Assembly (NCBI RefSeq): GCF_022605165.1
Contig: NC_063078.1
Location: forward strand, 868,001-932,000
From: Purpureocillium takamizusanense
Taxonomy: Eukaryota; Ascomycota; Sordariomycetes; Hypocreales; Ophiocordycipitaceae
Direction: 5' to 3'
Length of the DNA stretch: 64,000 nucleotides
Shown: positions 12,901-24,699 of the stretch, piece after piece
Numbering within the stretch: position 1 is the stretch's first letter
Layout: each line of letters begins with the position of its first letter
The notes under the pieces: model-generated
What the model saw: the letters and a program-made list of their open reading frames with translations, nothing else
What the model was told of the DNA's origin: nothing
The model's database searches: none
Made by a program: the position numbers and the translations under genes

Positions 12901-15817
12901 GCAAGAGACTCTTCAATCTACACGGCCTTGGCCTCAACGCTCAAGTACGTTGAACGACCCAAGAAATACCTCCGCCGCCTCTGATGAGAGATCAACGCAC
13001 AACGGCCAGCAACCAACCGCACCGGATAATCGGGCTCGGCAAGAAGGGCGTTATTACCACCCTTTTATTACTCTCACTGGCACCGGCAGAAAACGACAAT
13101 GTGAGCACTATGACATTCATCCTGGTAAGATCTGACTTCCAACCCACGGGTTTGGGCCTCATCATGGAACGGCAATTCGGCAAGTGTCAACCATTCTGGG
13201 TCGGCTTCCTCGCAGTCATGTACGTATGGTACAACTTGAAGTATGCCCCATCGCGGACGCCGTTTGACGCCGGCCGTGGCGATGAGCTTGATCGTCAGTC
13301 GATCGACTAGAGTGTGCAGTCTAGGTCACAGCCTAAAACCACCATCTCATTCATGAATTAGTGCGCTGTCTGCAAATTTGTATCAAGGGAATAGCATATG
13401 AAGTCTGCAGTGAGCCAAGCCGGCTTGTGCCGCCGAGCTTGTCGATGTCGAGCTGCTTCGTAGTGTCTACTCCCTGGAGGTGGCATGGAAACTCAATACC
13501 GGTGCTACATACTAAGTTAGTCGAGCATCTGATTTGGTACCGGGAGTCCTCTCATGTTGAATTAGGCTTGGAAATTAGGCTAAGGTGATTGTGCATCTGC
13601 CGGACAAACCCCTTCCCCCAAACGGCCCGCGAAGCCGCGGAACCGGAGAGAACGAGAAGCATAGCGCAGACAAACATCATGAATGAATGTTGTGGAGGTA
13701 CGAAGCATTCTCAGGTACACTTGTTTCTACTTCATAGAGATCCTGAGGCGCGAAGCATCTACTTCGGCCAGTCTATGCGGCAAGAGCTTGTGTTCAAAGT
13801 CACTCTCTTCACGCTCTGCGAAGACAGGAGAAGCTCGGCACATCGCCTTCGTGTCCTTGCTCCAAGTCCTCCGCCCTGACAAAGCGGCACATGCTATTCC
13901 ACCGGCATTATTAGCAGAGACGCGATCCGCCCAAACGTGTCCGCTGGGGCGCACTTAGCGCGGGCCAGTTGTTTGGAGCGAAACCAGCGAGATCGCAGCC
14001 TTTCTGCGGCGACCGTTCATCGGACTCACGTGTGAATGTTGAAGCAGATGAGAACGAGTACAGTGCAATGATTCAAGCTCCGTGGGGACAATTAAAAATG
14101 GCTTTCCAGAGCTGATCGCCCCTTTTTAGCGCTGGGCAGACACGGCCCTGGGCCACCCGTCTTTCCTGCCTTGAAGCCCAACTTTTGGCGATCGTTGCCA
14201 GGCCAGGCCTGACCAGTCTGGCGGATTCCTCGCGGTCCTGACTTTGGGAGTCAACCGCTAATAAGCAGTGTGGGAGAGGTGGTCCACGAGGTGTGGCAAG
14301 TCGGGGCAATGTCTGCGATGCCATGCCAAACTGGTTGGCGTCTTGCACATCACCACCACCCAGGGTCAGGCCGTTGGCGCGACTTAGTCTCTCCTCTTGT
14401 GATGCTCACGAAGACAGGGTTGTGTGGGTTGTTCTCCCGTTGAAAGAAGTAGTAGTACGACGAGCCACAGCAGCCACGGCGTAGCTAACGAAGGGACTAG
14501 GGGTAAGTGTCGGCCGCATTGACCTGGTGGCGACCAGTCACGACTAGCAACAAAGGTCGACGACGATGACAAGTTAGTGGCCGAGTCGGACACTAGTAGT
14601 AGGCAATTTGATGAAGACAGCCGCGACACATGCACGATGCGACCTCTTTCAACAGCGATCTGCGGGTGTCCCACAGACATTGGATTTGTCCATTCCGTCT
14701 TGCCGTAATGCCGTCCAAGCCGTCTGGCTCCATCAGCGTCGACCCCGATCGTGAAAATCTCCACTGTTGCCCTTGGCACGGCATTTGACGAGGTGGTGCT
14801 AGGAGGCCGGAGGAGGGATCAAAGGAACGAGCGGCGTACCCTGTTCTCCTCACACATCTCGTGCTGTTGTAAGTAGATACGAGGTACAATTCTAGCGTGA
14901 ACAAAGCCAGGAGCTCGGGACCGCGACCCTCTTGTCAATGTGTGCTCATCCACTCAAGTGTGGCGAAGAAGGCCCCTGAGCACCACGGCACCGGAACGAA
15001 GGGTTTGTTTCTGATCCGTGGGCTCTCCAGTTGTTTTGACGAGTCGGTTGGTCAGGGGCCGCCGCGTCGCCCCCCCACGGGCAGGGCGTGAGGTGGCCAC
15101 CATTGTCGAAACCAAGGCTGGTCAAGGCTGTTGCACAGACCATGGCAGACTCTGGCCAACAGGATCTAGTTTTCGGCACGGCTCGCTCGCTCCATGACTG
15201 TGGGGAGCTGCGCTGTGACCGCCATGCTGGCCTACAAAGAGGAATATGAACCGCGGGTACAGTAACAAGCAGCAGCTCTGCGTCCTCTTGGGTGTTTGTG
15301 TTTGGGGCGCGCCGGCCTAGTCGCAGACGGTGAGTGTGCGTGGATGGTGAGAATCATCACGACGCAGCAGCTTTTCTGCGTACAAATACCTACAGTATGT
15401 GAGTGGGTTCCAAGTGGGCTGAGCGGCACGGACGGCGTTTAGAGAGAATGTCTGTCTTCTTTGTGCGCTGTCGTGCGTGCTTGCACTTGGCGGCGGGGCG
15501 TTCAGGGACAGGACAGGGCTGCCCCTGACATGAGCCGCGCGAGGCAGGGGTGCAACTGACTCGAGGCCGAGTCGTCGACGACACACACGCCTGTAGCGGA
15601 ACGGCGTCGCGCGCACACCTGGTTGCACCGCAGTCGGAAGCGGGCACGGCGCATCCAATCCACAAACGCGGCGACTTTGGAGGGCGATGGCCGTGACGTG
15701 ACTTGGGCGGTGGGCAAGCAAGCGGGCATTGACGATTCCTCTGTTATGGAATGGCTCGGTTGCCCGGTGGGTGGCAGAAGCGGCCGGAGCAATGACCGCC
15801 TACAGGTAAGTATGTAA

Positions 15818-15837
15818 GTACGTACTCCGTACAGTAC
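15818..15837. repeat. GTAC-rich near-palindromic cluster with a TACTCCGTA motif
   Basis: Interlocking GTAC units around TACTCCGTA. It is one member of a motif family dispersed through the intergenic DNA of this window, with related copies at 28661-28668 and 47201-47220. Confidence 0.6.
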
Positions 15838-16078
15838 CCGACTGTACCTAAGGTACTAAAGATTCGGCATCCGGAGCCCGGGACCTGCTGGGTTGTTGTA
15901 CGTTACATGTTAGGTTGGGGCCAATCTGTCTCCCCCATGTTTGCTCCCTTTCGCGTGATGTTCGGCCGATGCAGTGCCGTAGCCTGTACCCGCGCGGTCC
16001 GTATCCAAGGCAATTGCCTGCCTGCTCCATGATTCGTGCCTTCCATACAAGTTCGTGCACTGTACAGGTAGGTCAGGT

Positions 16079-16104
16079 ACCTTGGATACCTTGGATACCT
16101 TGTA
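16079..16104. repeat. tandem 9-mer repeat, about three units of ACCTTGGAT
   Basis: Nearly three perfect head-to-tail copies of a 9-bp unit within a GTAC/TACC-rich segment. No coding frame uses it. Confidence 0.8.
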
Positions 16105-18553
16105 TACTGTACTTTGTAGTCCTTGGAGTGAGCGGCATGCAGTCCCAGACGACGAGGACCCCGGCGGCAGCGTCAGCGGCAAGCACGTGCAGGATGCTGA
16201 TCCTGCCGGGCCCGTACCTCACTACCTTGCGTGGAGCCGGGATACACTGCAGAATGTCCTTCGTACAGCGCGGTACAGTGTCACATCGACGGCCAGGGCG
16301 AGCCGCTGCGAGCCAGCAGACAGAATTTTCCAACTCGTGCGTCATGTTGGAGACGATGGGAGGCAACAACACACCAACGGGCGAGCCGGTTCGGACAGAC
16401 GTTGGAGGCCCCGGGCGGGTGACATCTTCCACCAAAGGGACCTATTGACACTCAACCCAGGGAAGCGAGCGGCCACTGTCCGGCGTGAATGGTGCCAAGG
16501 AGCACAAAAAGAAAGGCCTGCGACAAATTGGACGTCAAACGTCTGGCGCTTCATTGGCGACTGACTGCCCAACGAACCATCGGAAAACTTTCGAAACTAC
16601 GCAATGACTGGAACCTCTGCTCTGTCCTTCTGAGCTCTCCCCCAGCCTTGGTCCGCCCCACGGTTGTCCCTGCTGCACGACGATGACGACGATAACGACG
16701 AAGACGACCGATGAAAACGACAACGGCCCTTTTTTCCCAAAGCACCAGGTTGCCGCTGTCGCTTCACCCAACAGGCGAGCCCACAAGCCGACCCAGTCAG
16801 TGCATCATGGCCCGTCGATGTCTCCCGCCGTCGCCGCGTCCAACACGCGCCATTGTCCACCCCGCCTCGGGCCTTGGCCAAGGTGCTTGTCCTCGACCCC
16901 GTTCGCCTGTGCCGAGGCGGGATGGACGGATGGGCCCCTGGCGCGGCCTCCAACTGGGAGCCGTTCCCCAGGTTTCCCGCTCCTCAGGCTGGGCTGGGCT
17001 GACACCCTTGTCTCCGAGCCAGTTTAGCGGCCGCGCCACGCCCAAGCCCCCGATTTCCACACCCTGCTCCCGGGACGCGGACGTGTGTCTGCGTTGGTGG
17101 CCACGTTGTCGCGATGAACATCGGTGCAGAAAAGAGTTGGTGAGCTGCGCCCGCCCGCCCGCCCGCCCGCCTGGTTGGTAGCGGCACCGATTCACTCTTG
17201 GCGAGCGAGCCGCTCGTGATTTGACCTCAATCGGATCTTGTTGTGTCGATTGTCGCGGTCCTTTTGGCGCGCGAGAGCGGCCGACCAACATGAGGCGACA
17301 GCACCTCGAGCGCATGGAACGAAGTGCAATTACAACAACCCACACAGCAAGCGCTCCAGCTCAAGGCGGCCAGTGTCATTCGTTGCCCCAAGGAAAAGCT
17401 CGGCCAGGAAGACATCTGATTCAGAACCCTGGACGAGGCGGCCCCGTTCGCCTCCACAACTCGTCAGTCCACCCCTCCTCCTCCTCCGCCCCCCTCCTCC
17501 ATCCAGTACCAGCTAGTAGTACTAACTACGCACATACATACAGTACTACTACATGCCGACGTCCTCAGTAAGCCGACTTGACCTGAGCTCCAGACAGGCA
17601 TCGCCTCTGCTCTGACACCCGCCCCGTCGGGCCCCGTCATGTGTAACTCATCTCCTGGCCCCTCTCGTCGGCTTCCGGGTCCCGTTGTTTCTCTCCGTCG
17701 ACCAATGTTGGTCATCATGCCGTGGATGCGTGGCTACTACCCCTGCTGCCCGCTTCAGTCTGCCATCGCTGACAGCGGTCATCGGCCATGTCGATGTTGA
17801 GCAAACTTCAAGGATCAGCGGGCCAGTGCCCGCCCCTCCCCAACCTGCGCGGACGATGCGAGGTTCGAGCATCTGTCCGGCAGACTGCATCGGTGCTTTG
17901 CCACGACCGACTGCGGCACACTCTCCTGGTCCTTGTCCCAGCACGTAGTCCGTATCTAGCTTCCCAAGCCATGCCTGTTCTTGGCCCCCCCCTGCTCCTG
18001 TTCCCTCCTGTCTTGCAGCCCACGGTCGCACGAGACTGTTACGCCACTCGATCAGAGACTCCAATCTCTAATCACGGCATCCTGGATGGTTCTTGTCGAC
18101 GTTGACTCTTTTCCAATCTCGAGCTGGAGGGCTCCTTTTATTACACACCTTCCCTTCCGGTCCAGTCTTGTTTCTACCATCTTGCCCTAGGTCAACTCGT
18201 ACTGGTTCAAAGCCTCGATGCGTAGGCATTGATCAACAAGCCCGTTTCTCACGGACCCCTCCTTATTTCGACAAGGCCTTTCTCCCTGGCCGAGTAGCCA
18301 GGTCTCTTCTTCATCGTTGCAAGGACAACACCGGCGCTGCAATCAGCGTCATATAAGACGACTCTGCATCTCTCGCTGTGACGCATCACGACGTCTCCTG
18401 AGTCTGCTTGGCTTGTTGAAGTCCTTCCGGGCATCTCTTCATGGTCTTCCTTTCCCGGCAAGAGCGCGAATTCAGCCGTCCCCGCAGCGCAACTCTACCC
18501 GCAAACCATCGAGCATCATCACGTTACTGGCCTCTGCCGGCAACTCTGTCACC

Positions 18554-20031
18554 ATGCTAGACACGTTGACAGACGATCAACTCAATGCAATTAGCATCAT
18601 CGAGCGGTCATGCTCGGTTCTATCGCTACTGGGATGCATTTTCACCATTGCCACGTTCTGCATGTCCAGTTCATTCCATAAACCAATCAATCGGCTTGTC
18701 TTTTACGCATCATTCGGAAACATGTTGACAAACGTTGGGACACTCATGTCTCGCGCGTATTTGACCGAGATCGATTCCTTCGGATGCCAGCTCCAAGGGT
18801 TCTTGATCCAGCTGTACGTACAGCAACATATCGATTTCGGGCACAGGCAGGGCTGACATTACTACTAGCTTCATGCCCGCCGATGCCTTTTGGACATTAG
18901 CCATGGCTATCAACGTCTACCTGACATTCTACTATAAGTTCGATGCGCGTCGCCTGCGGAAGATGGAGCTGTGGTATCTTTTAGGGTGCTACGGCATTCC
19001 CTTCATTCCAGCATTCACATTCATATTCATCAGAAACAGTCGCGGTCAACGTGTATACGGCAACGCGAACCTCTGGTGCTGGGTAAGCCCCGAGTTCGAT
19101 ATCCTCCGAATCGCCGTCTTTTACGGGCCAGTATGGTATGTTGTGGCAGACCAAGTCCCCATGCATGCTTGCACGATGCTGATGGCACTTTGGCAGGTGC
19201 GTGATCCTCGTCACGTTCTTCATCTACAGTCGCGCCGGGCGCACCATCTACGAAAAGCGCAAGCAGCTCCACGACTTCCAGTCTTCGGACCCCGATCCCC
19301 TGTCCGTGAACGGAGAGGCCATCACTACCATGAAGCGAACCGAGGTTACGGTCACGACCGAAGCCGCAAGCGAAGCTGGGATTCAGCTGGGCTCAGTCGG
19401 CAGGGGTGACACGGCGGGTGGCGAGGGCAGTCGAAATGCCAACGGCGCATACTCTGTCCACATTTCTGCCGATAACCAGTCGGCCGCGGCTGAGGACATA
19501 TCGCTGCCCATCCAGGGCCAGACGTTTCAGCAACAGACGAGCAGCGTCCAGATCGCACGACGACGAGCCCCTAACACTATGCGACGGCGCAACCACGAAC
19601 TGAACAACGCAGCATGGTCTTACACCAAATGCGCCATCCTGTTCTTCACCGCAATCCTGATCACGTGGATCCCCTCAAGCGCCAACCGAGTCTACTCAGT
19701 CATCCACCAGAAAGAGACATTCGTACCGCTCGAGTTCATGAGCGCGTTCGTCCTTCCGCTTCAGGGCTTTTGGAACGCGGTCATATACGCCGTCACGTCA
19801 TGGAGCGCCTGCAAGAACCTGTTTCACGACATGAAGCAGGGCCGGAGGCCGGCTGTTTCAGAGCTCGTCGGAGGGGGCACCAGCGGGGATGGGACGAGCA
19901 GTGGGGGCCCGCGTCGCAGGAGCCAGTTCAAGACGCCCGCGAGAAGGAATTCTGGCACGTTTGAGTCGGAAAGCATGACAGAACTCGCAAAAACAAGGAC
20001 GAACTCGGCGGATGGGAGGCATGCCTGTTGA
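18554..20031 (+). CDS. cAMP-receptor-like seven-transmembrane GPCR
   Basis: The product is a fungal class V (cAMP-receptor-like) G-protein-coupled receptor of the GprH/GPR-1 type, expected in the plasma membrane for nutrient or developmental signalling; its ligand is unknown. Exons 18554-18813, 18869-19135 and 19197-20031 join through 55- and 61-bp introns to give 453 residues. Both junctions restore conserved text: GFLIQLFMPADAFWTLAMA and FYGPVWCVILVTFFIYSRAG. Hydrophobic segments lie at about residues 18-38, 46-68, 78-105, 124-146, 163-190, 318-338 and 353-378. The cytoplasmic loop between segments five and six is about 125 residues, basic at its ends and Ser/Thr/Gln-rich in the middle. The C-tail is Ser/Thr/Arg-rich with likely phosphorylation sites. 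The ATG at 18554 directly precedes the conserved N-terminus, although the frame stays open upstream. The gene stands alone between two large gene-free regions. Confidence 0.93.
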
Positions 20032-21784
20032 TTCGGGGGCTCGTTGGTGGTAATCCTTCTTCGTACAAGCGATTGGCTTTTTCACTCGGGAGCACCAAGT
20101 GTTTTCCTTGCTTTATATTGATGCCAGCAACATCACCAGCGGTATATGATTTTGGACTAACGTCTTTGGGGATTGGACACTGGGGTGCGGTTGTATTTGG
20201 GGCGATACCACGCTGCTTTGCTGATGTTTTCTTATACCATTCTACGGCCTTTTTGGATGATTCCTCCTCCCCTGATGTATCTGACCATGAAAATTCTATA
20301 CATAACACCAGGCCTGTGCAGCTACCGGCTGGCTCCCTGACAGAGACTTCGTAGCTAAGCTGACTGACTGATTTCCTGCGATGCTCAAATGCAGTACGCA
20401 TCAGGCCTCTCTCGCACAGTCGTGACCTGCCCAGCCTCACCGATCTGATTCCCTTCTGCGAAGGGACACCATTGCGGCACGCCGGTCTCGGCCGTCTGAG
20501 CATGGAAGCAGAGGGCTCATGCGAAGACGATGATGATCTTCACCTATTCATGGTCGCTGCAGGAACCCCGGCATACCCTTAGACGGGACAAAGTTCCGAG
20601 TGGAGAGTGACCGGTGGTGTCTGACCGGGATGGGGGATGTGTATGTATGTGCCCGTTCACTGCCGTGGCTAATAGCCAATGATGGAGACGGCTTGGCCCC
20701 GGGGGGTTAAGGGGGGTTGTTTCGAACTCGACAAACGGTTCCGGTTGTTCGGTCATTGGTTGGCGAAACCAACCCCCCCCCTTTGGCTGCGTTGAAGTTG
20801 ACATTGTGAATCGCCGGATGGGCGGGCTGTGCGATCTACGGAAAGCAGTCTTGCGATTCCCTTGAGGATGGACGGGTGGTAGATAGGTATGTATGTATGT
20901 ATATCCCGCGGTAAGAAAGGATCTCGCAAAGGAAAACACGAAGGAAGCTCTCGCCGCGGGCATGTTGTAGGGAAACAAGGAGATGCAGGTGCTTCTTTCA
21001 ACAATTTGAGTAGGAGTCCGTAGTTGGTACATTGCATTTCATAAGTTGTTTTATTTCATGCATGTGCTCGCAAGGGGGGACGGACAAGGGGGACCAGGGA
21101 GGGAGGGAGAGAGAGAGAGAGGACAGAGCCCGGTGAGCGGCGTCAAGAGGCAACAGCAGCAGCGGCGGGGGATGGTGATGATGGTGATGATGGTGATACG
21201 TAGTGACGGTTCCAGCTCTCCGGAAAGTACATTCGGCTCCCGCGTCACTGCCTGCCTGCCATCCTGCCAGCCTGCCTGCCATCCCCTTGTCGCCGGTTGG
21301 GGTCCGAGGGCATGGGGAAGAGAGGACGGCCGGCCGACCGGCCGAGCCGTCACGTCCCTTTTTGGGAGCATGTCTCAACGATCAGTGAGTGCCACTAGAC
21401 CGGGGCCGGGCTTGAAGCCGATGGCACGCGCATATACTTCGTACATACACACAGTCGCGCGCCTGTGGTGGCGGAAGCACGCATGTGCCTTTTGACCAAT
21501 GGAGATGTTGCCTTTTTTAAATGATCTATCTAGACCGCGTCCCCCGCGGCTGCAGGGACAAAGCGGCAGGGCAGCGTTGACAAGGCTGGGTTGTTGATGA
21601 TGGTGATTGATGATGATGATGATAGTCGCAGTAGGTAGGGGGGCGCGAGCAAGCCTTGGAAACCACTTGAGCTCATTTACCCCGTAGTAGTAGCATTTGG
21701 GATCGTTATCCGTACCTACTTTCTTCATCATCGAACCCACCTCACTTGTAGAACATGGACTAGGGCTCCGTGGTGTCACCACTG

Positions 21785-21805
21785 GCAGCAGCAGCAGCAG
21801 CAGCA
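21785..21805. repeat. (GCA)7 microsatellite
   Basis: Seven perfect units in noncoding DNA. Confidence 0.9.
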
Positions 21806-22160
21806 TGTCACTGGGGTCGTCGTCGGTCGACCTTGTGCAACGGCGGTTCAGAGATGTCCACCACCATTTGACCCTTCCCCTCCCCTCACCCTGTGCGACC
21901 CAACATCGGCTGCTGGTCTTTTGACACGTCCACGTCGACCGGCAAGGGGTTTTTTTTTTTGGTGATATCTCATTCTCATTCTTTTCTTTTCTTTTCTTTC
22001 TTGGTTTCGATCTACTAGCCAAAAGCATGACGTGAACATCGGGGCGCGAGGGTGCGTACGAAAGAAAGCACGAACGGTAGTTGACGCATCATCGCATAGA
22101 GCCAGCCCTACGAGGACGACGAGGGCGCCTGATGTCAGCATGCGTCCACTTGTTTTTGTT

Positions 22161-22176
22161 GTGTGTGTGTGTGTGT
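22161..22176. repeat. (GT)8 microsatellite
   Basis: Eight perfect GT units in noncoding DNA. A short complementary CA run lies about 35 bp downstream (near 22207-22218). Confidence 0.85.
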
Positions 22177-22390
22177 CCCAAAGAGCAAGCCATACGAGAT
22201 ACTAGGCACACACACACAACACATACGAAATAGTAACTTATTAGATGGCCAATAAATTGGAGCTCCTTGGCAAAACCAACGTGTAAGCGATCTGCGCGCG
22301 TGCGCATCGTCGCTCCCTCAATGATGGGCATAGATACGTTCCCTTCACACACCCGGCCAACGAGCGGCCCATGCCGTAAACGCAGGGCTA

Positions 22391-22415
22391 CACTGCACTG
22401 CACTGCACTGCACTG
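22391..22415. repeat. (CACTG)5 pentanucleotide tandem repeat
   Basis: Five perfect copies. The same unit recurs three times at 50159-50173, 28 kb away. Confidence 0.9.
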
Positions 22416-23012
22416 CCACCGTCACATCCGCCTCTCTCCCGGGACGGCCCTTCCGTTGGTCTCCACGGCGGCACTACGTAACCCCTTGAGAGGAAAGGGG
22501 GGTAGGTCAGGGGTTCCCCTGCTGGCCTGGGCTTCCCAAGTCTTGAAGACGGCATGCATGCATGGCCTGCCTGCCGGCATGTCTGTCCCCTTGTCCGCGC
22601 GCGCAGCAACCTCCATGGTCGCTGGATGTGTGTGTGTGTGTGCACTTCTTAGTCCATCGACCGACTACTTGGGTACCACCGCGAGCTGTTCTCTGCGTAG
22701 CGTTTTGCTTTGCTCTCGTATTTTGTTTGTGTTTGTTTTTTTTCCTCTTCGTGCACGGCAACTGAGAAACATGAGGGTTATCATCCATCCATAGCGGCAT
22801 TACTACGCGGTTGTCGAATACCATCTCTGTGACATTTGGGACCCCCGGCCCGGCCCGGGGCCGTCGAACAAAACCCGGGCAGAAGCAACAAGATATTCGT
22901 CGCAAAGGTTAGAGTGGTCGGTTGAACGGTCGCCCGGACCACGGCCACCATCACCTTCCAGCCAAGATGAGGATACGTAGTACTAATAAGTAACTACATA
23001 CTAAGTTGGGTG

Positions 23013-23030
23013 CGTACGTACGTACGTACG
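23013..23030. repeat. (CGTA)n self-complementary tandem repeat
   Basis: Four and a half units of a palindromic tetramer, able to fold on itself. It lies in the same noncoding block as the GTACTTCGTA motifs. Confidence 0.85.
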
Positions 23031-23402
23031 CACACCGAGTGTCGGCACGTTCCTTGCCCAGGCATCTGAAACCCTGTTCCATGACCCTGTACTTTTAACC
23101 CCCCCTATCGTTATTATGCCCTGGCATCATGACTATTACGTGCCCTTGCCCTACGTGACATTGGCGGCCGGCTCTTGGCTCTCCCTCACTCTTTCTCTCT
23201 CTCACTCTCTCCTCGCTCCTCAAACGACGCCCTGCCCACCGGGTATCCCTTTCCCCGAGACAATACACCCTTGTTGCCGTCGTCGTCACCGCCTCATCCG
23301 CTTCCTCAAGATGAAAAGACCAGGATGGAAAAAGGAAGGATCATCATCTTTCTTTGGTGCACGAGGTAGTAAAGTGAAATTGCATGTTTACTGGGGGTAT
23401 GT

Positions 23403-23438
23403 GTATGTATGTATGTATGTACTTCGTAGTACTCCGTG
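23403..23438. repeat. (GTAT)n run leading into GTACTTCGTA and GTACTCCGT motifs
   Basis: A short GTAT tandem is followed without a gap by both versions of the dispersed near-palindrome (TACTTCGTA, then TACTCCGTG). The position suggests the two motif types are related. Confidence 0.65.
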
Positions 23439-24699
23439 TATGTGATTATCACGGCCGTGCAGACGCCCCCAAAACACACAAAGACGGGGCACGTTTTAGC
23501 TTTTGCACATAGAAATGTATGTCTCAGTGCGGCGACGAGATACGTACTTCGTGCATACATATGCCGCCAGCGTCGGGTCGGCAACAACCAGGAAAAGCAA
23601 AACGAAACCAAAAAAAAAAAGCAAGGGCCTTTTACTTTTCTTCAACGCAAAGTGCGGGTGGCTTGCCGGGGTCCAGGGGTGAGAGATGGGGGCGGGGGTT
23701 GGTTTCCGCGCCGTGCTGGAGAAGAAGTCTCGGCGGTCTGATGAGCTTCATTCTTCTTCTTGTCTTGGTGCACCGTTCACCCGGGCCGCCGTTGCGGGGG
23801 GATGTCATGACATTCCCTGTTCGTGTGGCCGGTGTGCCAACTTTCTTTGTGCCAGGTGGTGACGATGCGCACCATGATGCCATGAAAATCGTCCCCTGTT
23901 CTGTCCCCTCCCCCGGTTTGTTGCAATATCATTCCCCGTAACCTCAGTCTCCAGGGCGATTTTAGGTCGCATAAGATGATCTGGCCTCGCAACGCATCAT
24001 TATATCCAGGACTTTCTGCAGTCTGTGGGGTACTCTTGGATTGCTCTTGGTCTTGCTTGGCTGATGAGCGACCTTGGCCAGAGTTTTGACCCAGGTCAAG
24101 CGCGGCTTCGTCTCATTCGTCTCACTTCTCCACGCTGCTTACTTTTTGAAACACACCTTCACCTTTGTCCAACGCCTGTCTCTGAAAATATCTGAGACGC
24201 CATGCGGCCGGCACATGTGCAACATATACAAGAAGAAGAAGGAAATAAGAGAAACGGGAAGAGGAGCTTTATGCTAACCAGCCAGACCCAGGGTCAGCGG
24301 CACCTCGACGCCGACATGCCTAATCACACACGTCTGGTGTGCTCGCTCTGCGCTCTCCTTTCTCTTCGTAGAAACACCCGGTTTGGCCCCCAGGCCATGT
24401 CTCAAGTACGGCCTGTCGTGCCCTTCATCAACTACCACAGACCCGGTGTGCTTCGGCACGTTCCTATCCGAGCCGCGTCTTTCGAAATCAGCCTTTTTTC
24501 GACTCGGAACAACCCATACTTTGCCTGCCAGAGGCTCTCGCATATTGGCAAGAGCGGTCCGTACCGCGGGTTGTCTGACGCGCAGGAGGGTGTGGGTGGT
24601 GAGCATGCAGGCCATCAGCTTCACGCTGGACCTATCGTTCTGCAGATTCCGCGGCAGGCACATAACGTCTGGTCGCATCGCGGCGCTCCGGCTCCGACC

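Larger units (their letters stand above)
9970..18553. other. 8.6-kb interval without a supported gene
   Basis: This is the longest gene-free stretch in the window. Short frames (for example 12382-12612 and 12984-13310 on the plus strand) show no family signature and do not join convincingly. GTAC-rich clusters lie at 15818-15860 and 16047-16110. From about 17.5 kb onward the plus strand becomes pyrimidine-rich with multiple upstream ATGs, consistent with a long 5' leader or promoter of the GPCR gene starting at 18554. No tRNA-like B box with a matching cloverleaf was seen. Confidence 0.55.
20032..24699. other. 4.7-kb interval without a supported gene
   Basis: The interval is dense in simple sequence: GAT/GGT runs near 21171-21198 and 21597-21625, (GCA)7 at 21785-21805, a GT run at 22161-22176, a (CACTG)5 pentamer, (CGTA)n and GTAT runs, and several GTACTTCGTA motifs. 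All long frames are shadows of these repeats. No gene was recognised. Confidence 0.55.
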
